A stretch of DNA of 64,000 nucleotides from positions 15,300,501 to 15,364,500 of the forward strand of contig NC_089864.1 of the NCBI RefSeq assembly GCF_036373705.1, read 5' to 3'. Below are positions 52,914 to 64,000 of the stretch, piece by piece. The notes beneath the pieces were generated by a model. That model did not search any database and was not told the origin of the DNA. It saw only the letters and a program-made list of their open reading frames with translations. This DNA comes from Amia ocellicauda. Taxonomy: Eukaryota > Chordata > Actinopteri > Amiiformes > Amiidae. The position numbers and the translations under genes are program-made. Each line of letters starts with the position of its first letter. The stretch's first letter is position 1.

Positions 52914-55900
52914 TTTACTTGAAAAGCTAGTAGTCTGGGTTTCTCATAAGATCTTATCCACCTTCTGTGATCACTTGTTTTTTTGTTTTTTTTTGTGCTA
53001 GCAACTTACTTTTTGAGCTTTACTATAGTACAATTGTGTTATTGGTAGGTTACCTTCCCCTTTAAGCTGGAAAGACTTGATCAATGTTGTTGCATTTCTA
53101 ACTTTCCGAGACATTTGATTTTGGTAGCAATTGAGCACCATCTGTATTAGGGTGGGACTCTTGCTCTCTCTCAGACCTGGTGTCATTTAATGCAGATCAC
53201 GTGTTTTCACGTGATCACTAATTCACTGCATTTTGGACATCTGCACCAGCAGTCAGCACCAGCAGCCTTCAATGCCCCCCTCAGTGCTCCCCTCCCATAG
53301 AGCCCGACTACCAAAGGGCAGGGAATCCAGTGAGGAGATGCCAACGAGGAGACAAGACACCGCATTACATCATCAACAGCTATGACCATCTCTCCAATTT
53401 CCGTTATCCACTCCCATTACTCCCATCTTGAACTTTCTAGATGCTGCTTTCCTAATAACTGTACCCTTAACTCTCTGACTCTGCCCTCCACCTCTCTCCC
53501 CTCCCTTTCCCTGTCCAGAAAGCAGATTTCACTTGGATCTCCCCTGAGAAGTCTAGTATCCCTGCTGCTGTGTCCTCTCTTTGTCCAGTTCTATTCTCCT
53601 CATCTGTCCCTTCACTATACTGTGCCCCCAGGACTGTTTACTTCCTTTCTTGGTCCTGGTCAAGACAATCTCCTGAACTCCAAACTGAATGTCTGAATAG
53701 GAAAGAAAGGTGATTTAAGCAATTTTGAGCGTGGCATGGTTGTTGGTGCCAGACGGGCCGGTCTGAGTATTTCACAATCTGCTCAGTTACTGGGATTTTC
53801 ACGCACAACCATTTCTAGGGTTTACAAAGAATGGTGTGAAAAGGGAAAAACATCCAGTATGCGGCAGTCCTGTGGGCGAAAATGCCTTGTTGATGCTAGA
53901 GGTCAGAGGAGAATGGGCCGACTGATTCAAGCTGATAGAAGAGCAACTTTGACTGAAATAACCACTCGTTACAACCGAGGTATGCAGCAAAGCATTTGTG
54001 AAGCCACAACACGTACAACCTTGAGGCGGATGGGCTACAACAGCAGAAGACCCCACCGGGTACCACTCATCTCCACTACAAATAGGAAAAAGAGGCTACA
54101 ATTTGCACAAGCTCACCAAAATTGGACAGTTGAAGACTGGAAAAATGTTGCCTGGTCTGATGAGTCTCGATTTCTGTTGAGATATTCAGATGGTAGACTC
54201 TGAATTTGGCGTAAACAGAATGAGAACATGGATCCATCATGCCTTGTTACCACTGTGCAGGCTGGTGGTGGTGGTGTAATGGTGTGGGGGATGTTTTCTT
54301 GGCACACTTTAGGCCCCTTAGTGCCAATTGGGCATCGTTTAAATGCCACGGCCTACCTGAGCATTGTTTCTGACCATGTCCATCCCTTTATGACCACCAT
54401 GTACCCATCCTCTGATGGCTACTCCCAGCAGGATAATGCACCATGTCACAAAGGTCCAATCATTTGAAATTGGTTTCTTGAACATGACAATGAGTTCACT
54501 GTACTAAACTGGCCCCCACAGTCACCAGATCTCAACCCAATAGAGCATCTTTGGGATGTGGTGGAACGGGAGCTTCGTGCCCTGGATGTGCATCCCACAA
54601 ATCTCCATCAACTGCAAGATGCTATCCTATCAATATGGGCCAACATTTCTAAAGAATGCTTTCAGCACCTTGTTGAATCAATGCCACGTAGAATTAAGGC
54701 AGTTCTGAAGGCGAAAGGGGGTCAAACACAGTATTAGTATGGTGTTCCTAATAATCCTTTAGGTGAGTGTATATCTATATATATATATATCTATATCTAT
54801 ATAACATTAATTTAATGTTAGGACTCTGAGCAGATGTTTATTTCAGCTCTAACACATTAAAAGCCTGTAATTGAAATAAATTAAATATTTAAATTCATAT
54901 GTTAAATATTTTGCATTTTTAATAAGAACTGTAGGGAAATTATTTTACAGTGATACTGACAAATAAAAAATGCCCCTCAGCCTACAACTAAATAATTTAT
55001 TTTGGCATCTGCATCCACATGGATTTAATGCTTTAAAATCTGCATTTGACAGATGCGGATTTCTGTCAGCTCCCTAATTTTTAAGTAATTTTGTAAAAAT
55101 AGATAAGACAGTAGCAAAATACACACTATATCCTGTGGAACTCCTGACAGCTCCTGAAAGGCATGCAGATCTCAATTGATAATATTGAGCTTACTTATTC
55201 ATAAAATCCTAAGATTAAATCAATCCTTAAATAAACCTAGCCAGCATTATTTGGAATTTAACTAAATCTCAGTTAAATCCTATACTTTAATTTTACCTCT
55301 ACATGTTGATAGTAGGTTGTCTTTTTATATAGTACATCTCCAAGCACCAAGCACCCCAGAACCTGGAAATAGGAGCAGACACACAGTTGATAAGATTTAG
55401 TCACACTCTGAGTATCTCCCGAGCAACCTATTATAGTATCATCTGCAAAATGAAAAGTTTCTAACTATCCCAGAGTCCAGATCATTAATATAGATTAGAA
55501 AAAGCACAGGCCCTAATAATATGACACCCTTGGATTTCTCAAGTTCAGTAGAAGAAACGTTTACTGCTTGATTTTCTTCTACAGCCGACCCACTCTGGGA
55601 CTTACATAGTATTGAATGTGACTTGCATGACTTTTCAAGCTTATATAAAATGAACTACATAAACACACCAGATATGCTCAACATCAAAACACAAACATTG
55701 CATAGTGCTGTCCAACTTCTTACATATGATAATCGACATGACATTACAGTTACTACCTATAAAATAAACCATTTACTCATTTACACACACACACACACTT
55801 TTTCCTCCAGTATCCATATACATATTGTTGCCATTTCTATAGAAAACTATGACAACATCCTTTCACTTTATTTAACAATGTATTCAGTTTATTATATTTA

Positions 55901-56318
55901 TATTTTAGACTCTTTTAAAAGTCAACACAACTAATTGCATTGTTTTCTTTAGTTTAACACAGACGATCATATTTCACAAATGTATTGGTGTATTTGTTTG
56001 ATGATGATGATGATGATTACCAGCAACGCCATGCATACTCTTGGTACGTTAATATAACACAATATAAGTAACGTAGAAATACATATAATTTGCATTAAAC
56101 GAATAACTTCCAAATATGTAGTACTATAGACAACAATAAGTTATGTTGTGATTTCTGCTAATCAGATGCCACGATGTCTAGTATAAAGCAGTGAAGGCAC
56201 TTTTGCAGAAATAATCTATTATATTAGTATGTCTATTGAAACCAGGCTAACTTACCCCAAACAGGACGTTGAAGGCGATGGCTACAGTTTTCACACACAT
56301 CTTATTAACCTTCGCCAT
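48591..56318 (-). CDS. Tetraspanin C, TSPAN8-like, open but divergent
   Basis: Nine exons on the minus strand, in reading order: 56256-56318, 55297-55362, 52688-52807, 52122-52196, 51094-51183, 50874-50990, 50488-50547, 50188-50271, 48591-48665. All are multiples of three with GT-AG sites and no stop, giving 249 residues. The loop keeps CCG, PDSC and six cysteines. Exon 1 is identical in protein to gene A. Exon 2 is strongly changed: it puts an Asp in the first membrane segment (residue 30) and two Lys at its end (34-35). Exon 3 is one codon shorter; exon 7 has two extra codons. A TAG after SALN removes the YSxL tail, which is still readable downstream. Of the three A-type glycosylation sites only the one before exon 7 remains. 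It is either a functionally diverged gene or one starting to decay. Confidence 0.8.
50588..50725 (-). mobile_element. Short LTR-derived insert in intron 6 of C
   Basis: Absent from the same intron of A and B. It is bounded by AATAC on both sides. It begins TGTGACAGGATG, has an AATAAAGCCCAGACACC stretch and ends at TGTCCGGCTTTGATA. This is the same order of motifs as the minus strand of the LTR at 46715-47070, so it reads as a deleted or short relative inserted in plus orientation. Confidence 0.65.
51262..51573. repeat. Common fish interspersed repeat in intron 4 of C
   Basis: Contains the widespread phrase GGGAGGAAACTGGAGCACCC, then GGTCAAACCAGGGACC and the end ACTGCACCGCCATGCC. Shorter versions are at the same position in A and B. 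Confidence 0.65.
51866..51926. repeat. (AAT)n microsatellite in gene C
   Basis: About 20 copies of a trinucleotide in the intron between exons 4 and 5; B has only a few copies at the same site (38215-38225). Confidence 0.9.
52386..52541. mobile_element. Fold-back MITE in the exon 3-4 intron of C
   Basis: Starts CAGGGGTTTTCAAACTGGTC. The arms TTTTTGTTCCAACTGAGGTC and TTAATTGCTTAATTGAAT are inverted at 52497-52541. It is non-coding. A fragment of the same repeat is at about 45618-45665. Confidence 0.7.
52871..52910. repeat. (AT)n next to exon 3 of C
   Basis: AT tract at the same place as in A and B; sequence beyond it matches intron 2 of A. Confidence 0.9.
53180..53640 (+). mobile_element. 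L2-like LINE fragment in intron 2 of C
   Basis: The part 53180-53400 corresponds to the 5' part of the LINE in intron 2 of A (CAGCAGCCTTCAATGCCCCC and YDHLS-type coding). After 53400 the sequence is a different or strongly diverged segment rich in CTC, without clear motifs. Confidence 0.55.
53659..54769 (+). mobile_element. 5'-truncated DD36E Tc1/mariner element in intron 2 of C
   Basis: Lacks the left terminal repeat. The right end matches the family end and is followed by TA at 54770. The transposase is broken. The start region reads ATGTCTGAATAGG where the complete copy has a G in place of A. A TGA follows DGR at 54201-54203, and GGTAGACTC replaces GGTAGAGTC there. TCATTTGA gives another stop at 54465-54467. 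The five codons missing from the copy in gene A are present here (ERELRALDVHP). Confidence 0.88.
54770..55296. other. Intron 2 of C, remainder
   Basis: AT-rich intron with a short (ATCT/AT) tract at 54770-54800 and nothing else recognised. Confidence 0.5.
55425..55510 (-). mobile_element. Remnant of the intron 1 LINE in C
   Basis: Carries the FADDT-region codons in the same orientation and with the same 5' joint (GCACAGGCCCTAATAATATG) as the LINE in intron 1 of B. The rest has been deleted, leaving exon 2 only about 65 bases away. Confidence 0.8.
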
Positions 56319-57690
56319 TGCTGGATGTTAAAGGTATTTCTGAACAAAAAGAAGACGATTGTGCTAGTTGTCTGATGATGCCCTGCTCTGCAGCTGTTCA
56401 CATGAAAATGTCATTAACATAACAGTAAACCGTATAAACTCCGAGTTGTGCAATCTCGGTTTAAACGGTAGGCTAATGGGTTGCTGCACTGGGCGTTTTC
56501 ATTACTTGTTTTCTTACATTATGCGTGAAAGAAAGGCTTTGGGTGGGACGAGGCTGAAGTTGCCTTGCTTCTTATTCGCAGGTTATTTATTCATCCAAGT
56601 TACATATTTAGCAATGAAAGTAACGGGCTAAATCACCTTGGGACACTGATGTCTCTGCGGATTCATGACGAGGAGCATTTTCTCTACCAGGTCCAAGTGT
56701 ATTTATCCTGTCCCAACCTGCCTTTCAGTGGCAATTATGTTTACTCGTATTATTATTACATTTTGTCTACTCATCCATGAAGTCTTAGTATTCCAGAGCT
56801 TTTATCATTATTATTATGATGCTATGTTTGTTTTGATCACAGCCTGTCCCACTAAATCGATCTCCTACTAATGAACTCGTTTAACTTATTAATAGTGAAT
56901 TGTTTCCCTTCGATTATTTGCACTCTGAAATGTCGGGATTTGATTGTGTAATATTATATTTCAAATACTGAAATCTTCTAAGTCGCTCAATACATTTGTA
57001 TTCTGGAAAGACTGGACTTAATATTTGATCATTTATTTCAAAATATATAGTTGAAAAAATATTTATTTAGTAATAGAAATGTTCAGTTTATGTGTGTGTG
57101 TGATAAGTTTTTTTAGGGAAATGAACTGTTTAGATTTGATCCTTTCATGGGGAGTATGGGGAGTGTTCATATGAAAATAAATTGTCATTATTGTTGGGAT
57201 ATAACTGATATTAATGATTTTATCTTTCTAAAATTAGAATCAATATATCAAAAGTATGCAGTCTGTGCCCTAATTGCAGTGGATATTGGAACGTGATTTA
57301 ACTTATTGACAAGATTGGGTAGGGTAGTGGTTTATAAGAATTGTATGTTTAATATATTGTGATATATTACATTTTGGCATTAAATATCCTTAATAGAGGT
57401 TGCCAGATACGACCTAAAACTGCTGTCAGAACTGCACCTTGGAATACTATGGAATGCAAATTAGAAAGTACAGTAGATCTACTGATTTTGGAAACATGTG
57501 TATTTTCATCTTAATCGACAAACCGATGATTTGCTGATAAGGGAAATCAACAATACTTGTATCTTGCAGTACGTTTATTTCTTATCTCATGTCTGTACTG
57601 TCCTATTTTATATACTTGTGTAATCAGTTTGTATAGTATTTGTATTGATTTACGCTATAGTGTGTACTGTTCTCTGCGTCTACATTTGTT
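56319..57690. other. 5' flank of gene C and intergenic sequence
   Basis: From 56319 to about 56445 it is nearly the same as the B promoter. Then it diverges where B has its TATA box, with further patches of similarity up to about 56950. Beyond that it is AT-rich without recognised features. Confidence 0.4.
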
Positions 57691-57699
57691 ATGTTACTG

Positions 57700-57800
57700 T
57701 TGCAGTTGAATCCCTGGGTGGGGGATTGTAGCCTTGCTGTACACTTCAGTGAGGTACTTCACTCAAATAGCTCCAGTGAAATGCCCCTCAGCTGTAGAAA
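57700..57800 (+). repeat. SINE-like fragment
   Basis: GGTGGGGGATTGTAGCCTTG with AGGTACTTCACTCAAATAGC and CTCCAGTGAAA follows the wording of a short repeat common in fish genomes. Only about 100 bases remain and no tRNA-type promoter is visible. Confidence 0.4.
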
Positions 57801-58490
57801 TGGACACACATTTTTGACACGCCACGTTTCAAGACAAAAGCACCACGAAACGTCTCTGCCAGGACTCTGCTATCACTGCACTCTGATTGGCCAGGAGCAG
57901 CTGAATGGCGATTGGCTCTCATTCCCGGCCTGCTATTGGCTGCTGAATCAGCTTCTGTCTGCAGCATCATTAGACTGCCTGCGGGTAGTAAGACCAAGAT
58001 TATAATATACATTTGTAATCATGCTAAAATCACAAGCATGATTTCCCACAACAACATACACTTTGTATATTATCCTCCATTAAGCTACACAATATTACTG
58101 CTTTAACGAATGATCCGCGATTAGCTCTCATCTGGGGATCCCAGCATCCACAGTTTCTGATGATTAAATGTTTGACTTTCAACCAGAGCTTTTAACAAGA
58201 CACACAAGCTTGCGGTTTGCAATATTTTCTGTAGGTCTTTTGCACAGTAACCGATGCCCAGCGTTGTGAACTGTTGATTCGTGTGTGTTGGTCATGATTG
58301 TACATGTCTGCGCATCTGTATGCTGTCCCTGTGTTTCCCGCTCCTCCGATTTCATCCCACTGTCCAAAGCCGCTGGACAACGTCAATGGTGTGCAAAACT
58401 AAAACAAATATTAACACCATCTTCACAATGTGTGTGTGTGTATCATGTAGTGTGTGTGTACATACAAAAATAGACTCTATAGGATCCTTG
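57801..58490. other. Intergenic sequence
   Basis: Moderate GC, short (TG)n near 58430. No exon recognised. Confidence 0.35.
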
Positions 58491-58575
58491 GATCACTTGG
58501 TTATTAATGGACACCAAACGAGCACAATGGGTCGAATGGCCTCCTCTCGATTGTACACTTTCTTATGTTCTTATC
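58491..58575 (+). repeat. LINE/SINE 3' tail fragment
   Basis: Contains GGGTCGAATGGCCTCCTCTC followed by TTTCTTATGTTCTTAT, the typical tail of a LINE family abundant in ray-finned fish. Confidence 0.6.
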
Positions 58576-60198
58576 TGTAATATTTATCCTTATAGTATTA
58601 TGCGTTGTCCTGACAGGGGCATTTCATGGTACCTTTCTCATGCAAGCTCCACTGGCTCCTCGCCGCCAGAAGCCGTCAATACACTACAATGGGGGCTATA
58701 TCGTTAAGGTTCAATGCGTCTGCTTTGGTTTCTGGGAGCTACAGGTGCAGCCTTTACTGACAGCGATTGCATCCAGTTTTCTTCCAATAGTCCTGTTGGA
58801 TACATGTAAAACCACAAGGATCGGGTGAAGCTGAGCGAATAAGAAGCCAACGTCCGCCTAATCCAGATTGGGCGGTTTCACGGTCTGGCCTTTGAGCGGG
58901 TTCCTGCATTAAATGGTTTCAATACAAAAAAAATGTGCATGCAATAATAATAGTTTTTTATGTACTGGGATACATGTAGTGCAGGCTGGAACACTGCATA
59001 TATTTGATTTACTTGAGGTTTGTCATAAAAATATAAATACATCTGGCTAGTTGTGGGCTAGAATTGTATTGATTTGCATTGTATTGAATGCATTTTAGTT
59101 GCTGGCAGCAGTGAAAGTGTTCATTTCAGCACCGCCGCAAATCGGATTCTTGCTCAATTAGTATTCTACACAGGGGAGATGTTTGTCATCCGTTAAGACC
59201 TGTTTTTATGTAAATTCCTATATTTTTGTATCCTAGACCGTTACCAGCACATAACACAAGGGGATGAAGAAGGTTGTTTATATAAATCAAAAACTACATT
59301 TGTTTGAAGTGTGTATGGATAATGTAATGCACCTTTCAAATGGCTTAGGGGGAAGACCATAGCACATAGAAAAGCAAGGGAATAAAAGATGTAGGGAGCT
59401 GGGATTACAGTCTGAGTACAGCACTGTGAAACACTAATACTAATAACCAATAACAATAATATCAAGACTCTTCATTGAACTTGAATTATTTGTGTAGTTA
59501 ACTTTCAGACAATGGTCACTTACACACGAGAGAATCCTTGCACAGCTGCCATTTATAGGTGATGCAGAAGAAAAATTAAATAATCTTGTTTTTTCCAGAT
59601 AATAAATCATATATTTTTCACATTTATAAATAATTAAATTTTTAAAATAAATACTTGAATAAATGCTAAATCTCCATTTTGAAAATACATATCTGCCGTT
59701 TGTCTAAATATGTAATTAAATCCTACATCTGGATTTTACAAATTACATATTTAACGTGCAGATAAATATTTAATTTAAATCTTGAATCATCTTAAATATT
59801 AATGTAAATGATAAATGTTAAGTCTGGGGATTGCAAAAACACATATTGAGCTATTTCAGCTTTTTTATTGCACAGTTGGGAAAACCTAGAAGGTTCTGAA
59901 TGGCAATCCAGCACTGGTAAGCAGCTAGAATACATGGTCAATGTGTATTTAATATATCCTGTAAAAAAGTACACTATAACTTTGCAACTACGACTCAGAT
60001 CATATTACTACACACACACAAAATATAGTCTTCTGCAGCCGGTGACTGTCTGAGTGGTCTGATCTGGTGAATGTGTCCCAGGCTATGGCAGAGCATTGCT
60101 TTATAAGCCCCAGTTCCCTTGTAATAATGGGTGCCTGACTCTGTGATGAACACCTCACTGCAGATCACAGCTGGACACAGCAGGCTACCAGTTTCCTT
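58576..60198. other. AT-rich intergenic sequence
   Basis: No gene, RNA or clear mobile element recognised. Confidence 0.35.
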
Positions 60199-60704
60199 CC
60201 ATGTACAGTACTTTCTTAAATGTCTTTTAACTGCTTTGCCAGTGAGCTGTCTACAGGAAACAAAAATTATATCATTAGACCCTGCAGTTCAGTTTAGATA
60301 CAAAGTGGGAGTAAAGTAAGTAGGCAATAAGAGTCGACAAAAATATTATTTCAAAGCATAGTAATGAACCATGACCACTGTGTATGTATATTATTAAAAG
60401 AGCAATATTTATTTTGCCTCCATTGCTTGTGACATTTGGGAATTTAATTAAATACCTAAACAAACCCATTCCACCAACCTGTACATAAAGAAATAATCAC
60501 TGGGCTACTTCAAAAGGATATTAACTTTTCAGCAATGGATGCAATAAATGTAAGAATTGAGTCAATTGATTCAATTTAATGTGTTAATCGTTACAGCTTT
60601 AACATGCTATTTGTTAATTCTGCAGGCCTTTTTTATTATTCATTGAATAATTGTGCATGAAAGAAAATCTAGAAATCAAATTCACACAAAAGACAAGGAC
60701 ACCT
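60199..60704. repeat. Right shared block of duplication unit 2
   Basis: Counterpart of 44570-45024; starts at CATGTACAGTACTTTCT and ends at AAGACAAGGACACCTGA. Beyond it the two units are unrelated. Confidence 0.85.
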
Positions 60705-60939
60705 GAATAAACCATTTTCCATTTAAGAAACAGTGCAGTATGTTAAAGACATAATATGGTTTATCTTAAGGAAAAGAAAAACACAAAAATAATCACTTTC
60801 AAAATTTCTTGAAAGCATTTATTGGGAAAAAATGAATGTGCTTGATGTACAGTATATGACTCTATGAATACCAAAAACAAAGCTTCCATTCAATTAAAAA
60901 AAATCTAACATCAAACTTAAACATGAGCCACCAGTCACT

Positions 60940-61611
60940 TTTATTCTCCTATTCCTTTCCTCTGAGCCAGCTGCTGAGACATACTAGTCTGTTAACATTT
61001 TCACCTGATAAAGCTGCTCTCTTCTTCTGAACAATATGCCCAGAGAGAGAAAACAATTATCACAAGGTACCTGCGTTGCCAGGTACCTGCGTGCAATGTG
61101 GGCCAGCCTGTCGTGTGCCCCTGCATGCACTGACCACCACTGCAGTGGACAGTCTTCCACTTGTTGATGCAGGGCTCTGCTTTGTAACGCTCAACACATT
61201 TCTCAATGGACTTCTCATCTTCATCGGACTCAGACTCTGAACACAACATGAGGGCAGCTTTCTTCTTTGGTGGCTGTGACACTGTTGCTTCAATGGGTTG
61301 CTGTGCAGGCTCCTCTTCCTTCAGCAGGTTGGTGACCAATGCCCACACCTCACCCCTCTCAGCTCTTGGAAGGCACCTTAGGTCCTTGAACCTTGGGTCG
61401 AGTGCTGTGGTGATCTTCAGCCATGTGATGTTGGTATTGTCCTTGCGTTTCTCCAGATCTGTTGTAAATGTAGTCTTGAATCTTACCACGTAGGCAGGGT
61501 CATCATCTGAGCTCGCCATCACCCGAGAAAGGTGGCACAAAGCTGGCAGCAACACTGAGCAGGAAATATACTTCTCTCCACCTAGGAGTTCAGTCACGTA
61601 CCTGCAATGGA
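60940..61611 (-). pseudogene. ZBED1-like hAT transposase, C-terminal exon
   Basis: After a splice-like acceptor (TTGCAG, ending at 61612 on the plus strand) the minus strand reads YVTELLGGEKYISCSVLLP, then ITTALDPRFKDLRCL, a hallmark of hAT/ZBED1 proteins. An acidic-Ser stretch (SESESDEDEK) follows, then the beginning of the dimerisation domain (AHIARRYLAT). Next, the serine-rich core FSLSGHIVQKKRAALSGENV appears in a different frame, so at least one frameshift splits the dimerisation domain. A second piece of the same kind of protein lies upstream at 63846-64000. Confidence 0.8.
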
Positions 61612-61675
61612 AGATACATAAAACACTTGGGCAATGCAAATTGCGACAAACACTCTCTCTCTCTGTCTCTCTCAA

Positions 61676-61683
61676 TCTCACAC

Positions 61684-61716
<33 letters not shown>

Positions 61717-61717
61717 T
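61676..61717. repeat. (CA)n microsatellite
   Basis: CA repeat preceded by a (TC)-rich run at 61652-61675. Confidence 0.9.
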
Positions 61718-63845
61718 TACCCTCAATCACACACATACCCCACCCCACTCCCCGAAGGCCATCCGTGTCAAAAACGTGTAGTATTTTGTACACGTTGAAA
61801 ATAAATACTACGCGTAGTAGTACCCGTCCTATTTTTAACTACACGTCCTATTTTTAACTACGTGTACACAATTTAGGCCAATCAGAGCTTTTGAAATAAA
61901 ACAGATCCAATGAATGCTTAGGAAATAGTACCCGTACTAAATGATCCAATTAAAACACAGTTAACAGCCTATGATGGAAAATGTCTATTCTTGAAATGTT
62001 CTTGAGAAGCTGTTAGCGTACCTTTCTGAGATGTTATAATTTTCTTGCTATATATTCATATATTATGATTTTATTCGTATAGTAAAGAAGTGACAACGTT
62101 ATGTGTTAGCAGGGTTACTGGATTAATCACACAATAATGACATCTAACAGAAAAAGAATATTACTATCGTAACATAATCAATTATCTGAGAGTACCTGTG
62201 CATTGTACAGTGCACTGTAATTACAGAAAAAGTAAGCGGTGCATTTGAGCTGACTACGCTTGTCTATGCTAAGTAACGTAGAATTAAACACCCATCTACC
62301 ACACAACATCGCCACACAAAGGAAATTACGTTGCTACAATGTTGTGGCAAAGTTTTGTGTTAGCAAGGCATCAGTCGGAAGATGGCACTGTTTACTGTAG
62401 TTCCAAATAAGTGTTTGTACAAGTATATACAAGTGTGTTTGTTTACCCAATGTCATTGTGTTGACACTGTACAAGATAGATAAAGGTGCCCTCTAAATTA
62501 ATTAATAAATAATAGTATTGCTTTTGGTAGTGAAGAATTAAACGAAATTGACAACATGGACTTATAAAACAGCAGTGGTCATTTACTACACTATGTGTGT
62601 AGCGTTTCGGATAACAATTAACATCAATCTTATCTTTTGCATAAGTATATATTTATTAGGTAGTGAAGAATTGTCTTTTAATTGCTCTCAGAAAAATCAG
62701 ACTGTGGAGTAGATTGATTTGAACAGAGTCTTTATTCAAGCCGCTTGGAGAAAAGTAATACACACAGACATGCAGGTCCCTAAAATCATAGAGCTTACAT
62801 GATGTTATATACATACTGCGATATCCTGGACAGGGTGAGTTTGAACCAATAAGGGGAGACAACTCCCTATCTTATGATATCTTCACTATATTCCAGATTA
62901 AGCTTAAACACAATATTTTCTATTTTATGCCCAAATATGGAGACATATGTGACCATTTCGTTATTTATGTTTCACACGTATCTAACGCATGTCTAGATAG
63001 GCAAAGTGGGTTGTGTGCCCACTTCCCATCTTCTTGTGGTTTACTAAATTTGTATTGTGTGTCTGCAGAGAGATGCGTCTGGTACAAAGTGGTAGAAACT
63101 GGTCTCATTATGTGCTCTTTAATAACCTCATGTACGGGTGAGGTATTTGGGGCCTCTTCAGGTAGGCTACTGTAAAGCAGTGTAAGAAATCGGTAAATGC
63201 GGTCAGTTTTAAATAGCTTTTACGTTTGTCCAACTCATTTTAATCAAATACAGCTAAAATGAAATAATTACATTAATTAAATTAACTAAGTGAAATTAAT
63301 ATATGTTTGTCCAACTCAAACTAATGTAATTAATTGGAAATGAAATAAGGTAAAATTATTTTCCATTTGATCCACCATCAAGACACACAAAGAGACAGAA
63401 CCTGGTTCATATCAGACTGAGCAGGAAATGAAAGCAACAAAAACTCAAAAAAGTGCAGCTTACACTGTTTTTAAATGTCAGAATAAGGATCCATGAGGTC
63501 GAAAAACAACTCCCGAAAGATCATGAGGAAACTAAATAAAGGTAAACTAAATAAGGTAAGCCTAATTAAATAGGTAAGCCTAATTAAAGGACAATGTACT
63601 TACAATGTGCATGGTGTTCCCTATATGCAAGCAACTTCATTTCCACCCCCCCAAAAAAAAGAAAAAAAAGTGCAACTTACATTGCTTTAAAATGTCAGAA
63701 TAAGGATCCATGAGGTAAAAAAAAACTAACCAAAAACAACTCCCAAAGGATCATAAGGAAACTGAATAAAGGTAAACTAAATAAGTATTACACGTACTAT
63801 CTCAGGCAAAGATAAAACTAAATAATGTAGGTCTACTTACATAAG
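61718..63845. other. Sequence between hAT pieces
   Basis: AT-rich, no recognised exon. If the two hAT pieces belong to one spliced gene, this is its intron; part may be later insertion. It includes the tandem repeat at 63452-63785. Confidence 0.35.
63452..63785. repeat. Two-copy tandem repeat, period about 217 bp
   Basis: The segment starting AAAAGTGCAGCTTACACTG at 63451 recurs, diverged, from about 63668. It includes TGTCAGAATAAGGATCCATG, AACAACTCC and GGTAAACTAAATAAG in the same order. Confidence 0.85.
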
Positions 63846-64000
63846 GACAATGTACTAACAATGTACACAAGGGTCAACCAATTATCAGTGATGTAGTGCG
63901 CTGTAACACCGAAGTAGTTGTGATTACTAATCAATGTCCAGAGGTCACCAGTTAAGGCAACAGTCGGTGTATTTTTCAAGTCCTCCACTTTCTTAGCCCT
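63846..64000 (-). pseudogene. ZBED1-like hAT transposase, catalytic-region piece (edge)
   Basis: On the minus strand the frame runs in from the window edge: KVEDLKNTPTVALTGDLWT followed by NHNYFGVTAHYI. The DLWT motif holds the first catalytic Asp of hAT transposases and the GVTAHYI motif follows it as in ZBED1-like proteins. No stop is seen in the visible part, so this exon could be intact. It lies in the right order and orientation to precede the piece at 60940-61611. Confidence 0.75.

Larger units (their letters stand above)
48235..60704. repeat. Duplication unit 2 (contains gene C)
   Basis: Direct counterpart of 35045-45024. It is longer because it kept intron 2 with its L2-like piece and gained a DD36E Tc1 copy and other inserts. 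It lacks the 973-bp insert and the LTR at 43886-44257 of unit 1. Confidence 0.8.

Overview
The window is nuclear DNA of a ray-finned fish; I cannot narrow the lineage further. It is AT-rich and gene-poor. Its genes have short exons with GT-AG introns, and it is full of fish-type mobile DNA: several Tc1/mariner families, hAT/ZBED, L2-like and CR1/I-like LINEs, Ty3/gypsy, DIRS and solo LTRs. There are no operons, CRISPR arrays or other prokaryotic features.

Two host loci can be supported. (1) The first two coding exons of PTPRR (receptor-type tyrosine phosphatase R) lie on the minus strand at 7814-8554; the rest of the gene is not seen and probably continues past the left edge. (2) From about 24.4 to 56.3 kb there is a cluster of three tetraspanin genes, which I call A, B and C. 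They resemble TSPAN8, and the neighbouring PTPRR supports that, because PTPRR and TSPAN8 are neighbours in human. A (plus strand, 24426-32607) is an intact nine-exon gene for 263 residues. B (minus, 35388-40896) is a pseudogene: it has lost exon 2 and carries a frameshift and a stop. C (minus, 48591-56318) is open across nine exons (249 residues) but divergent. B and C sit in a direct duplication (roughly 35.0-45.0 kb and 48.2-60.7 kb), and A is inverted relative to both. All exons of A are multiples of three.

Layout: 0-2.3 kb, edge of a DD36E Tc1/mariner element and unique sequence; 2.3-6.2 kb, two decayed minus-strand Ty3/gypsy elements; 7.8-8.6 kb, PTPRR 5' exons; 9.3-13.1 kb, LINE / DIRS / L2-like mosaic; 13.1-19.9 kb, mostly unique with a possible solo LTR; 19.9-22.2 kb, composite DD34E Tc1 element with an intact transposase; 22.3-23.5 kb, hAT and Tc1 remnants; 24.4-32.6 kb, tetraspanin A with several transposons in its introns; 32.7-34.1 kb, internally deleted Tc1; 35-45 kb, duplication unit 1 with pseudogene B; 44.9-45.4 kb, two palindromes; 46.7-48.1 kb, solo LTR and Tc1 remnant; 48.2-60.7 kb, duplication unit 2 with gene C; 60.9-64.0 kb, pieces of a ZBED1-like hAT transposase continuing past the right edge.

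The most interesting biology is how the tetraspanin cluster is changing: exon loss bounded by AT repeats, probable gene conversion of exon 6 between inverted copies, loss of a C-terminal sorting motif, and promoter divergence. I found no clear candidate for a wholly new molecular system.
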